Below, piece by piece: positions 43,788 to 52,366 of a DNA stretch of 64,000 nt (positions are counted from its first letter, which is position 1; every line of letters starts with the position of its first letter). The stretch comes from Solibacillus sp. FSL R7-0668 (GTDB lineage: Bacteria > Bacillota > Bacilli > Bacillales_A > Planococcaceae): assembly GCF_038006205.1 (NCBI RefSeq), contig NZ_JBBOUU010000001.1:1552001-1616000 (forward strand), read 5' to 3'. Made by a program: the position numbers and the translations under genes. The notes below the pieces were generated by a model. It worked only from the letters and a program-made list of their open reading frames with translations. It made no database searches and was not told the origin of the DNA.

Positions 43788-43799
43788 GAGGTATAAACG

Positions 43800-45131
43800 A
43801 TGGAAAACTTAGCTGTGTTTTGGAGTAGAGCTTTAACAGAGCTTACATTATCCTTTCATATTCTGTTTGCAACATTAGGTGTCGGGGTGCCGCTCATGAT
43901 CTTAATTGCACAGTATGTAGGATATAAGAAGAATGATATGCATTATACATTAATGGCACGCAGATGGGCGCGCGGATTTACGATTACAGTGGCGGTTGGG
44001 GTCGTGACAGGTACCGTCATTGGCTTGCAGTTATCGTTATTATGGCCACAGTTTATGGAATTAGCAGGTCAAACGATTGCATTGCCATTATTTATGGAGA
44101 CCTTTGCATTTTTCTTTGAAGCGATCTTTTTAGGTATTTATTTATATACATGGGATCGATTTAACAATCCAAAGCATCATATGCTACTGCTTATTCCCGT
44201 AGCGATTGGGGCATCGATGTCCGCGGTATTCATTACAATTGTCAATGCCTTTATGAATGCGCCACGTGGGTTTGATTTGGTGAATGGAGAGCTTATTAAT
44301 ATTCAACCGATTTTAGCGATGTTTACACCAGCGATGCCTACGAAAATTGGGCATGTACTCGCATCAAGCTTTATGACAGTGGCCTTTATTTTTGCGGCGA
44401 TTGCAGCGTATAAGTTACTTAAAGGTGAGGAGCATGTTTACCATAAAAAAGCGCTTTATTTAATGATGAAGCTTGGGGTGATTTTCTCCATTGCGACTGC
44501 CTTAATCGGGGATTTCTCGGCAAAATATTTAGCCGAATATCAACCAGAGAAATTAGCTGCTGCAGAATGGCACTTTGAAACAGAGGAAGGGGCAGATTTA
44601 ATCTTCTTTGGGGTGCTTGATGGTGAAGAAGTGAAGTACGAAATTCGACTTCCGAAAGTATTAAGCTTCTTGGCAAGCAATGATTTTAACGCAGAAGTGA
44701 CAGGGCTAGACGCCTACCCAGAGGATGAAAGACCACCACTTATTACGCATTATTTCTTTGATGTGATGGTGGCAATTGGGGTGCTGATGATTTTCTTATC
44801 CATCGCATTTGTGATCGGAAAATGGAAAAACTGGCACTGGATTGAGGCACGTTGGTTCAGATGGCTCGTCGTATTAAGTGGTCCTTTATCACTCGTAGCG
44901 ATTGAGGCGGGCTGGTGGTTAGCTGAGCTTGGACGTCAGCCGTGGATTTTATATGGCCTGATGCGTACGGAGCAAGGTGCAACTACGGCAACGGGTGTTG
45001 AATGGTTATTTATCGCATTTGCGGTCGTTTACTTCATATTAGGTATTGGTAGTCTTGTAGTACTACGACGCATGTTTAAAAATAATCCAGTAGAAAAAGA
45101 ATTAGCATTACGTAAAGGCGGTGCGCAATAA
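43800..45131 (+). CDS. cydA: Cytochrome bd oxidase subunit I
   Basis: 443 residues with about nine membrane helices. H20 (LSFHILFATLG) is the haem b595 ligand; the methionine and histidine of haem b558 lie in the Q-loop flanks, and the loop itself ends in ELGRQPWILYGLMRT (about 378-392), where quinol binds. The Q-loop is short, as in other Firmicutes. The enzyme passes electrons from quinol to oxygen at low oxygen. AATAGGAGG precedes the ATG. First gene of cydABS, with a structured leader upstream. Confidence 0.95.
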   Translation: MENLAVFWSRALTELTLSFHILFATLGVGVPLMILIAQYVGYKKNDMHYTLMARRWARGFTITVAVGVVTGTVIGLQLSLLWPQFMELAGQTIALPLFMETFAFFFEAIFLGIYLYTWDRFNNPKHHMLLLIPVAIGASMSAVFITIVNAFMNAPRGFDLVNGELINIQPILAMFTPAMPTKIGHVLASSFMTVAFIFAAIAAYKLLKGEEHVYHKKALYLMMKLGVIFSIATALIGDFSAKYLAEYQPEKLAAAEWHFETEEGADLIFFGVLDGEEVKYEIRLPKVLSFLASNDFNAEVTGLDAYPEDERPPLITHYFFDVMVAIGVLMIFLSIAFVIGKWKNWHWIEARWFRWLVVLSGPLSLVAIEAGWWLAELGRQPWILYGLMRTEQGATTATGVEWLFIAFAVVYFILGIGSLVVLRRMFKNNPVEKELALRKGGAQ

Positions 45132-46159
45132 TGTGGTTAGAAATATTAGGGGTATCGGTTTTATGGATTTTCTTGTTTGGCTATGTCATTGTCGCATCCA
45201 TTGACTTTGGTGCAGGCTTTTTCAATGGCTACAGCTTATTAACAGGGAAAAATCAGATTTTATCAAAGGTGATTAAACGTTATTTATCACCTGTATGGGA
45301 AATAACAAATGTGTTCTTAGTATTCTTCTTCGTTGGAATTGTTGGGTTCTTCCCACAAACGGCTTATTATTACGGAACGATTCTTTTAGTCCCAGCCTCA
45401 ATTGCGTTGATTTTATTAACAATCCGAGGAAGCTACTATGCCTTTGAATCCTATAGTGGCTTGCGAGGTCATAAAGGCTATGCAGCGGCTTATGGAATCG
45501 CTGGTTTATTAATTCCTGCATCGTTATCGGTTGTGCTAACGATTTCAGAGGGTGGTTTTGTCACAATGAATGAAACTGGTCCGCAGCTGGATTACGGTGC
45601 CTTATTGACAAGTCCACTCGCATGGTCGATTGTCGTCTTAAGTATTACCGCCGTGCTGTACATTTCCGCCGTCTTTTTAACATGGTATGCCAAAAAAGCA
45701 GGCGATGTAGAGGCAAGCAGCTTAATGCGTAAATATGCGCTAATTTGGGCGGTTCCACTAATCGTCAGTGCCTTTGGGATTATCATTGAACTGCGTGCAA
45801 CTGGCAATTGGCATTACGAGAACATGATCGACATATCTTGGTTATTTATTGTATCGGGCATTTTATTTTTAGCGACGATTTGGTTACTTTGGGGGAAAGT
45901 GAAATATGGTTTAGCTGTCGTTATCATGATCGCACAGTTTGCCACAGCATTCTTTGCTTACGGAATTTCGCATTATCCGTATTTACTGTATCCGTACTTA
46001 TCAATTCATGATAGCTTCACAAATCAAACGATGGCGATTGCACTTGTTATTGCATTTGTCGCTGGTTTAATTTTACTTATTCCATCCATGTATTTAGTAT
46101 TTAAATTATTTATTTTCAATAAAGGTTATCTTTCTGGCGAAGATGAAACGCATGTATAG
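45131..46159 (+). CDS. cydB: Cytochrome bd oxidase subunit II
   Basis: 342 residues with eight or nine membrane helices. FGYVIVASIDFGAGFF at the N-terminus and LRGSYYAFESY-like LTIRGSYYAFESYSG near 98-112 are CydB marks. ATG at 45131 overlaps the cydA stop by one base. Dimer partner of CydA; structural rather than haem-binding in known enzymes. Confidence 0.95.
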   Translation: MWLEILGVSVLWIFLFGYVIVASIDFGAGFFNGYSLLTGKNQILSKVIKRYLSPVWEITNVFLVFFFVGIVGFFPQTAYYYGTILLVPASIALILLTIRGSYYAFESYSGLRGHKGYAAAYGIAGLLIPASLSVVLTISEGGFVTMNETGPQLDYGALLTSPLAWSIVVLSITAVLYISAVFLTWYAKKAGDVEASSLMRKYALIWAVPLIVSAFGIIIELRATGNWHYENMIDISWLFIVSGILFLATIWLLWGKVKYGLAVVIMIAQFATAFFAYGISHYPYLLYPYLSIHDSFTNQTMAIALVIAFVAGLILLIPSMYLVFKLFIFNKGYLSGEDETHV

Positions 46160-46170
46160 GAGGCGTTACG

Positions 46171-46266
46171 ATGAATGACTTTTTAATTTTCTACGCACCA
46201 TTTCTTGTTGTTATTTTAGCAGTGTTCGCAGCGTTCTTTGTTGCAACGAAAACGAAGACACATTAA
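46171..46266 (+). CDS. cydS: Cytochrome bd small subunit CydS
   Basis: 31 residues, one membrane helix: MNDFLIFYAPFLVVILAVFA at the start, then charged TKTKTH at the end. The N-terminal FLIxYAPxxVV pattern matches the CydS peptide found in the Geobacillus bd oxidase structure, where it sits beside the haems of CydA. AGGAGG lies eight bases upstream, and it follows cydB by 11 bases, so it is the third gene of the operon. Short enough to be missed by most gene finders. Confidence 0.88.
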   Translation: MNDFLIFYAPFLVVILAVFAAFFVATKTKTH

Positions 46267-46310
46267 ATAAGAGTGTTTGTAGGGGATCGAATAAATAGCT
46301 GGTTAAAAGG

Positions 46311-46350
46311 AAGTGGGTGCTGTCACTAAGTGTGATGGCACTTGCTTTTT
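46311..46350 (+). terminator. Terminator of cydABS
   Basis: GTGCTGTCAC (46317-46326) pairs with GTGATGGCAC (46332-46341) with two G-U pairs; the stem extends to AAGTGG/TTGCTT and a T-run follows. Confidence 0.8.
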
Positions 46351-46452
46351 GTTGTTTTTTGCATGGTGCTGGGGGCTGGATACGTGTGATTTCCCAATAA
46401 TACCCTTTTAAAACTAAAAAAGCAGCTTATTTTTCAAAAAAATGGTTGATTT

Positions 46453-46501
46453 TATATCACTTTATGATATATTAATTTTAGATATATCATAAAGTGATAT
46501 A
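46453..46501 (+). promoter_or_regulatory. Long palindromic operator before the PadR gene
   Basis: TATATCACTTTATGATATAT (46453-46472) and its exact complement ATATATCATAAAGTGATATA (46482-46501) are separated by nine bases. It ends 14 bases before the PadR start and holds two AT-rich promoter-like words. Most likely the binding site for autorepression by PadR. Confidence 0.8.
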
Positions 46502-46515
46502 AAGGGGTGACGAAA

Positions 46516-46839
46516 ATGAAATCTTTAGAGCAACTGACGGATTCGGTATTTTATATTATGGCTGCCTTCACAAAGCCAAGGCATGGCTATGCGGTGATGA
46601 GCGAAATTGAAGCGCTAACGAACGGCGAGGTAACGATTGGCCCCGCATCGTTATATACCATTATAAAAAAGCTGATGGCACAGGAATACATTACGCTATA
46701 TGACGCGAGTGATTCACGCCGAAAAGTGTACACATTAACAGAAAAAGGGCGTGATGTGCTAACACATGACATAGCACGTCGAGAAAAAATGATTCGCTTT
46801 GCCAAAATTGGACTAGAGGGAGATGTTTCACATGACTAA
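46516..46839 (+). CDS. PadR family transcriptional regulator
   Basis: 107 residues, winged helix of PadR type: SVFYIMAAFTKPRHGYAVM (about 9-27), then GPASLYTIIKKLMAQEYI and the wing DASDSRRKVYTLTEKGR. PadR proteins usually repress an adjacent transporter or membrane gene. ATG at 46516 has GGGGTG upstream; a GTG three codons earlier overlaps that. Co-transcribed with the DUF2812 gene that overlaps its stop. Confidence 0.92.
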   Translation: MKSLEQLTDSVFYIMAAFTKPRHGYAVMSEIEALTNGEVTIGPASLYTIIKKLMAQEYITLYDASDSRRKVYTLTEKGRDVLTHDIARREKMIRFAKIGLEGDVSHD

Positions 46840-47356
46840 AACAAAGTATATCGTTTCCGGTGGTATTGCATTTTCAGAAAAGAAGGATTTGAAAATATTA
46901 AAAAAATACGCTGCAAAAGGCTGGATTGCCAAGCGCTATAAGGCAATGGGCTACGAGCTAGAAAAGGGTGAGCCTGAAATCATTGACTACAGCATTGATG
47001 TGCGCCGTTTAGCACCAGAAGATGAGGAAGAATATTTTGCGATGTTTGAGTTTGCAGGCTGGCAGCATGTTTGCTCAAGCTATGATACACATTTGTTCAA
47101 AGCGCCAGTAGGGACGACACCGATTTATTCGGACACTACTTCAAAATCTGAAAAGCTGCTACGTTTGCGAAAATCGATTATGCCCGCAATGTGGCTTACG
47201 GTTTGTTTAACGGTGATGAGTTATTTCGCGATGGTAGTTACGGGTGGGACAATTGAACTGGTATCTAAAATGTTATTTAATTTCTTTATTATTTTGATGA
47301 TACTATGTGTGCTCATGTTTATCGCTTTAACATATCGTAGCATGCGTATTCGCTAG
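46832..47356 (+). CDS. DUF2812 domain membrane protein
   Basis: 174 residues. N-terminal DUF2812 (KDLKILKKYAAKGWIAKRY, then IIDYSIDVRRLAPEDEEEYF, FAGWQHVCSS) and two C-terminal helices (about 115-135 and 145-165). DUF2812 proteins are standard partners of PadR regulators and are thought to help sensing or transport at the membrane; the ligand is unknown. ATG at 46832 lies inside the end of the padR gene. Confidence 0.88.
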   Translation: MTKTKYIVSGGIAFSEKKDLKILKKYAAKGWIAKRYKAMGYELEKGEPEIIDYSIDVRRLAPEDEEEYFAMFEFAGWQHVCSSYDTHLFKAPVGTTPIYSDTTSKSEKLLRLRKSIMPAMWLTVCLTVMSYFAMVVTGGTIELVSKMLFNFFIILMILCVLMFIALTYRSMRIR

Positions 47357-47407
47357 GGGGAATATCGGTTTCGAAGGCTAAATAGCAGGGAATACATTTT
47401 ACTAAAT

Positions 47408-47448
47408 AAACGAGCTGAAGGTTATAGAATCAACCGCCAGCTCGTTTT
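47408..47448. terminator. Bidirectional terminator
   Basis: AAACGAGCTG (47408-47417) and CAGCTCGTTT (47438-47447), perfect 10-bp stem between convergent genes; it overlaps the last codons of the minus-strand gene. T-rich on both sides. Confidence 0.75.
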
Positions 47449-47984
47449 GCACGCCATTTCCAAATAAAGATACTCAAAGCAGTTACAAGTAAAAGTACGA
47501 ACAACAGATCTAAATCCTTATCATACTTAAACCACATTTTAGACTTTAAGTTGACCTCTTGAGTTGGTGTGAATTCCTTTTCGGCAATTTTGGGGACATC
47601 CTCACCTGAATTTACAACCGTCACAGGACTACAAGGGCTATTGGTATAGGCACCGTTATTTTCGTGCAAATAAACGAGGTATTTTTTGTTCTTTTCAAAG
47701 TCATGACCCCATGTAAAATCCACTTCAAAAATAAGTTGAGTGGCTACTTCGGTTTTCCAGCTCTTTTCTACATCGAGCAAAACATACTTCTTTGTCTCTT
47801 TTGTCCCCGTGAATCCTTTTTGTACAATATCATTTTTTACATTCAATACCGTTCCGACTACAGCCATATCAAAATTATCTATAATCGGCTCTTCAAGCTC
47901 AGCACAACTTAATGCCTGCGCTTGTTGTGGGAAAATGGTGTGTAATGACAGGGTACAGAGTATAGTGAGCAATAATAATCGCAT
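47430..47984 (-). CDS. Membrane-anchored NTR/TIMP-like protein
   Basis: 184 residues. A signal peptide (about 1-25, MRLLLLTILCTLSLHTIF) is followed at once by SCAELEEPIIDNFDMAVVGT, the cysteine-plus-VxGxV start of bacterial TIMP/NTR-like (OB-fold) proteins; a second cysteine is in TNSPCSPVTVV. A C-terminal helix (about 159-176) with basic tail KWRAKRAGG anchors it to the membrane. The fold inhibits metalloproteases in animals; in bacteria the role is unknown. GGAGG before the ATG. Single gene. Confidence 0.75.
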   Translation of the reverse strand: MRLLLLTILCTLSLHTIFPQQAQALSCAELEEPIIDNFDMAVVGTVLNVKNDIVQKGFTGTKETKKYVLLDVEKSWKTEVATQLIFEVDFTWGHDFEKNKKYLVYLHENNGAYTNSPCSPVTVVNSGEDVPKIAEKEFTPTQEVNLKSKMWFKYDKDLDLLFVLLLVTALSIFIWKWRAKRAGG

Positions 47985-48150
47985 AATGCCTCCTAAAAAC
48001 GAGATTTGATGGATTAGACGCGTGAGGCTTTAAGAAGTTACATAAATACGCTAGATAATTGGTATGGTTATTTCAAAATAAAGGAAATAGATTGCTTTGC
48101 TCGAATAATTAATAAAGTACGATAATGATACAAAGATAGGGAGGAATGAC

Positions 48151-48678
48151 ATGTTTCCGATATTAGAAACTGAACGATTAATTTTAAGAGAGATAATTCC
48201 GCAAGACGCGCAAAATATTTACGCCAATTTTTCCAACGAACAGCTGATCAAATATTATGGCATGAATGCGATGACACAGCTTGCCGAGGCCCAAGCATTA
48301 GTCCAATCATTTACAGCAGGCTTTATGAATAAAAGAGGAATCCGCTGGGGGATTGAAAGAAAAGAGGAGACTGGCTTAATCGGGACAATCGGCTTTAACC
48401 TATGGTCGCCACTACATAGACGTGCAGAAATTGGCAATGAATTGCACCCAGATTTTTGGCGTGCAGGCTATATGTCAGAAGCGATCAATCAAATTGTAGA
48501 CTATGGCTTTCAAGAGCTCGATTTAACAAGAATCGGTGCCGTTGTTTTTGTGGGAAATGAAGCCTCCAACCAGCTATTATTGAAAAATGGCTTTGAACTG
48601 GAAGGTGTTTTGCGCAATTATATGTATCAAAATGATCAGGTACATGATGTGAATATGTTTTCGAGGGTGAAGCGTTAG
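48151..48678 (+). CDS. GNAT acetyltransferase, RimJ/RimL-like
   Basis: 175 residues. ETERLILREI (7-16) is the usual opening of the RimJ/RimL type, which acetylates protein N-termini or small molecules. The CoA loop region is ELHPDFWRAGYMSEAINQIV (about 90-109), followed by GNEASNQLLLKNGFELEGVL. AGGGAGGAATG precedes the ATG. Substrate unknown; single gene. Confidence 0.88.
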   Translation: MFPILETERLILREIIPQDAQNIYANFSNEQLIKYYGMNAMTQLAEAQALVQSFTAGFMNKRGIRWGIERKEETGLIGTIGFNLWSPLHRRAEIGNELHPDFWRAGYMSEAINQIVDYGFQELDLTRIGAVVFVGNEASNQLLLKNGFELEGVLRNYMYQNDQVHDVNMFSRVKR

Positions 48679-49149
48679 ACAGAATATAGGGAGTTGGCAC
48701 AGGTGTGTATTTTTATTGCATGGGAAATAATTTTGGTGAAATGTCTTGACAATGGAAATAGAGTATAGCGAATTAGAAATGAATAATTATTTTTAATAAC
48801 TTAAGGGAATTGGTTAATGCGTTTTGATTATTTTGTCATTTGGAAAATTATTTTGATGATAATATTCTGTTGGGAATACAGGAAATGATTTAATGTCAGT
48901 TTCTATTTGTGTAGGAGAGTGGAGGAAAATAAAATGGAGACTTTGCTAATTTGATTTTTACAGATATTTCGGTAAATGTATTGATTTCATTGGGTTTGTA
49001 AGCATCTTATTCGTATTCATTCACCAACTTCTAAATATATTAAAATAATTTTATTTGCTTTCCTGTACTGGTTAATATATCCTTATATGTAATCGTTCTA
49101 CCATAATGGAATGATTTCTTCACAAATATATTATCGAGGTGAATATAGC
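48679..49149. other. Intergenic stretch, nothing convincing
   Basis: AT-rich. A strong GGAGTGGAGGAAAATAAA site before an ATG at 48934 leads into a six-codon frame only (METLLI-stop); a frame-shifted continuation reads LIFTDISVNVLISLGL. This could be a dead small gene. No terminator, repeat or RNA gene seen. Confidence 0.3.
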
Positions 49150-49332
49150 ATGGCAAAGAAAACTAAGAAAAACAAAGCAGAAGAAGTAGTACTAGAAAAA
49201 AAGGCAAAGAAAAAAGCAGACAAAAAGAAGCTTGAGAAAAAGATAGAAAAGAAAAAGGCTGAAAAGAAAAAAGCTGCGAAATTAGTTGCAAAGAAGAAAG
49301 CTAAGAAGAAAAGCGGCAAAAAAGCAGCTTAA
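49150..49332 (+). CDS. Small lysine-rich basic protein
   Basis: 60 residues, about half lysine with alanine and glutamate, arranged in K-K-A and K-K-K-x repeats (KKKADKKKLEKKIEKKK). It resembles the low-complexity tails of histone H1 and of HupB-like proteins, so binding to DNA, RNA or polyphosphate is plausible, but no domain is recognised. The start at 49150 has GAGGTGAA upstream; a good terminator follows. Adenine-rich coding bias is extreme. Confidence 0.7.
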   Translation: MAKKTKKNKAEEVVLEKKAKKKADKKKLEKKIEKKKAEKKKAAKLVAKKKAKKKSGKKAA

Positions 49333-49392
49333 TTAGCGCTAACGTTTTTCGGTTATTAGAATCGGAAAGCGACACTATTTTTAATTTTGTGG

Positions 49393-49443
49393 GCACATCG
49401 ATAACGAGTTCTTTATGAATCGTTTATCGGTGTGCTTCTTTTA
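49393..49443 (+). terminator. Terminator of the lysine-rich protein gene
   Basis: GCACATCGATAA (49393-49404) pairs with TTATCGGTGTGC (49424-49435) with one G-U, then TTCTTTTA. Confidence 0.8.
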
Positions 49444-49779
49444 TTATCGATCAATTTTGTACACGTTAATGAGGCCGATTACCCGTTGATTTAACAATTA
49501 ATTTACATCATCTACTTCGTTTTAATATCTGGCTCGAATATAGTGAAATCAAAGATCTTTCATCAAATAATCCCCAGACGTATGTAGTAACCAAATAAAT
49601 TCGAATATTTCTTGTTATTTCCCAAAGTGTGAGTTGCCCTTTAAATTGGAAGGTATAACAATGAAACGTATATAAGATCTGCAAAAGATAGCAGTCTATA
49701 GTAAGATTATTGATTGCCTTATGTATAACCATATGCGAATGATATACGCAATTAATGATGGAGGGTTTAATTGACTAAT
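49444..49779. other. Intergenic stretch before the CRISPR leader
   Basis: No supported gene. A 74-codon minus-strand frame (49732-49508) has poor protein character and no ribosome site. The end merges into the AT-rich leader of array 1. Confidence 0.35.
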
Positions 49780-50025
49780 TAGAAGTGTTTGAATTTTCTT
49801 TTTGTAGAGGGGGAGTTTGAGTGTGATGGAGTTAAGAACTGTTAATGAATATGAGAATGGCGTTTAGTGCGGATGTAAAGTGAACATAAAATTGCTAGGA
49901 GACTCGCACTGATTTTATTGAAATATTGGTAAATAATGTATTATAATATTGTTAGAATAATAGTGGTTAAATATTATTCTTGTTGGATTTTTGTGGATTT
50001 TATTAAAAATGAATCAAAATTCGCA
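49780..50025 (+). promoter_or_regulatory. CRISPR array 1 leader
   Basis: About 245 AT-rich bases directly upstream of the first repeat, without ORFs. The worn repeat is at the far right end, so new spacers enter on this side and transcription runs rightward. The bases before the first repeat, AAAATTCGCA, nearly match those before array 2 (CATTTTCGCA), and both contain GGATTTTTGTGGATTTT-like words. Confidence 0.75.
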
Positions 50026-52246
50026 GTCATTCCCTGTATTGGGGATGTGGATTGAAACCAACGTAAACCGTAAATAAATACATTTACGAACTGTCATTCC
50101 CTGTATTGGGGATGTGGATTGAAACACAGAGATTCTAGTGGCAATATTTATTATCAGAGTCATTCCCTGTATTGGGGATGTGGATTGAAACTATCAAAGC
50201 TCTTTGTCGTGCGTCTTTGCATGGTCATTCCCTGTATTGGGGATGTGGATTGAAACAGAATGGGGAGCTAATAATTCTTGCTGCTCGCCCGTCATTCCCT
50301 GTATTGGGGATGTGGATTGAAACAGCTAAACGCGATATGAATATTAGCGGTGTACAGTCATTCCCTGTATTGGGGATGTGGATTGAAACTATCATCGGTA
50401 CAATGCCTTCGCGTTTGAGTAAGTCATTCCCTGTATTGGGGATGTGGATTGAAACCCGTGAACGAATTATAAGTGTAAGCGTTGATGGTGTCATTCCCTG
50501 TATTGGGGATGTGGATTGAAACACATTTGTACATCCTTCCTTAACAATTTTGTTCAAGTCATTCCCTGTATTGGGGATGTGGATTGAAACACGGACATAC
50601 AATTGTCTGTATTTATATACGCGGTCATTCCCTGTATTGGGGATGTGGATTGAAACTCTTATGGATCGTTAGCAGCTCACATGCGGCTTTGTCATTCCCT
50701 GTATTGGGGATGTGGATTGAAACTATGTCTAAACTGCACTTGATTCAAGAAATTGAGTCATTCCCTGTATTGGGGATGTGGATTGAAACCGAGTACTGGG
50801 GAAATGGTGCCAATCAGCGCAGGTCATTCCCTGTATTGGGGATGTGGATTGAAACAGATTCGACAGAGTGAGCAGGAAATCAGGCGATGTCATTCCCTGT
50901 ATTGGGGATGTGGATTGAAACCAAAAGGAATAGAGCTACAAGTATTACAAGTAAAGTCATTCCCTGTATTGGGGATGTGGATTGAAACTTCGCCAACGAA
51001 TTAACCAAAACTAATTTAATCGTCATTCCCTGTATTGGGGATGTGGATTGAAACAACGTTATACGTCACAAACGGCGCAACATCCATCGTCATTCCCTGT
51101 ATTGGGGATGTGGATTGAAACAACAATCAATCGTAGAATCAGTACATTAAAAAGGTCATTCCCTGTATTGGGGATGTGGATTGAAACCCTGATAGGGATA
51201 TAGCAGAGGATTTATGGAATGTCATTCCCTGTATTGGGGATGTGGATTGAAACTTGTTACCGTCTCGACCTTTAACCTCCATTACGTCATTCCCTGTATT
51301 GGGGATGTGGATTGAAACTAACTGCTGACGAAATCCGTGAGAGCCGATTTGGTCATTCCCTGTATTGGGGATGTGGATTGAAACTTCGCGTACGACTTTG
51401 GGGATGGTTGATTTAATGTCATTCCCTGTATTGGGGATGTGGATTGAAACTTGCGTTAGCTTATCGCGTAGACATGGCTCTTGGTCATTCCCTGTATTGG
51501 GGATGTGGATTGAAACCGCATAGTCAACGATAAATTCGTAGGCTTTGCGTCATTCCCTGTATTGGGGATGTGGATTGAAACTATTATTTATACTTCCCAC
51601 GGGAATTAGTCGTGTCATTCCCTGTATTGGGGATGTGGATTGAAACAGGGATTACGAGCAAGACGAAATTACGCGTACAGGTCATTCCCTGTATTGGGGA
51701 TGTGGATTGAAACCGCTAGTAGACGCAAGTGCGCGTGCCTATGTCGGTCATTCCCTGTATTGGGGATGTGGATTGAAACCAGCGATTAACTTCGAACACG
51801 GCTCGATTGTAGAGGTCATTCCCTGTATTGGGGATGTGGATTGAAACGCACAGCTGGCCGTATATCACCGATAATCGCAGTCATTCCCTGTATTGGGGAT
51901 GTGGATTGAAACTCACTCGCTTAAAACCTCAATTTACATCACATAGGTCATTCCCTGTATTGGGGATGTGGATTGAAACTGGTAGATAGTCTTCAATAAT
52001 GTAATAAATATCAGTCATTCCCTGTATTGGGGATGTGGATTGAAACTTCAAATCGGTAGAATGTTTGGCCGCGCTCTTTCGTCATTCCCTGTATTGGGGA
52101 TGTGGATTGAAACACAGGAAATCCAGTTAACTAATTTGGATCAATATGTCATTCCCTGTATTGGGGATGTGGATTGAAACTTGATGCTTTAACGAATACA
52201 TCGAATTTATTATGTCATTCCCTGTATTGAGAATGCGAATTGAAAG
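50026..52246 (+). CRISPR. CRISPR array 1, type I-C repeat, 34 repeats and 33 spacers
   Basis: A 33-bp repeat starts GTCATTCCCTGTATT and ends GGGGATGTGGATTGAAAC; CATTCCC and GGGGATG form the stem. Repeat starts include 50026, 50093, 50159, 50224 and 50291, then every 65-68 bases to 52148. Spacers are 32-35 bases. The first 33 repeats are identical as far as I checked; the last (52214-52246) has five changes, the normal sign of the old end. It is 2.9 kb upstream of cas3, with decayed genes between. The 3' handle GTGGATTGAAAC is that of type I-C. Confidence 0.98.
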
Positions 52247-52262
52247 AAATAAACTAACAAAT

Positions 52263-52295
52263 GAAAAGAAACAGCTGAGTGATGATCAGCTGTCC
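52263..52295 (-). terminator. Terminator of the decayed dehydrogenase gene
   Basis: AACAGCTGA (52270-52278) and TCAGCTGTC (52286-52294) form a hairpin; on the minus strand it is followed by TTTCTTTTC. It lies just inside the array's right end, 70 bases beyond the dehydrogenase stop. Confidence 0.65.
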
Positions 52296-52366
52296 CTACA
52301 AGCCTAATTAGTGAAAGGCAATATTCGGTGGGGATGAGGAAAACGTTTATCGAGCACAGCCTTACT

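Noticed and set aside
49131-49319. Minus-strand frame rich in phenylalanine opposite the lysine-rich protein
   Set aside because: It is the complement of AAA/AAG-rich codons; the plus frame has the ribosome site and terminator.
49508-49732. 74-codon minus-strand frame before the CRISPR leader
   Set aside because: Biased composition from AT-rich DNA, no ribosome site, no recognised motif.
50172-51004. Open frames in both strands inside CRISPR array 1 that repeat a tryptophan-glycine motif
   Set aside because: They are translations of the repeat itself with spacers in between; there are no ribosome sites and both strands show the same effect.
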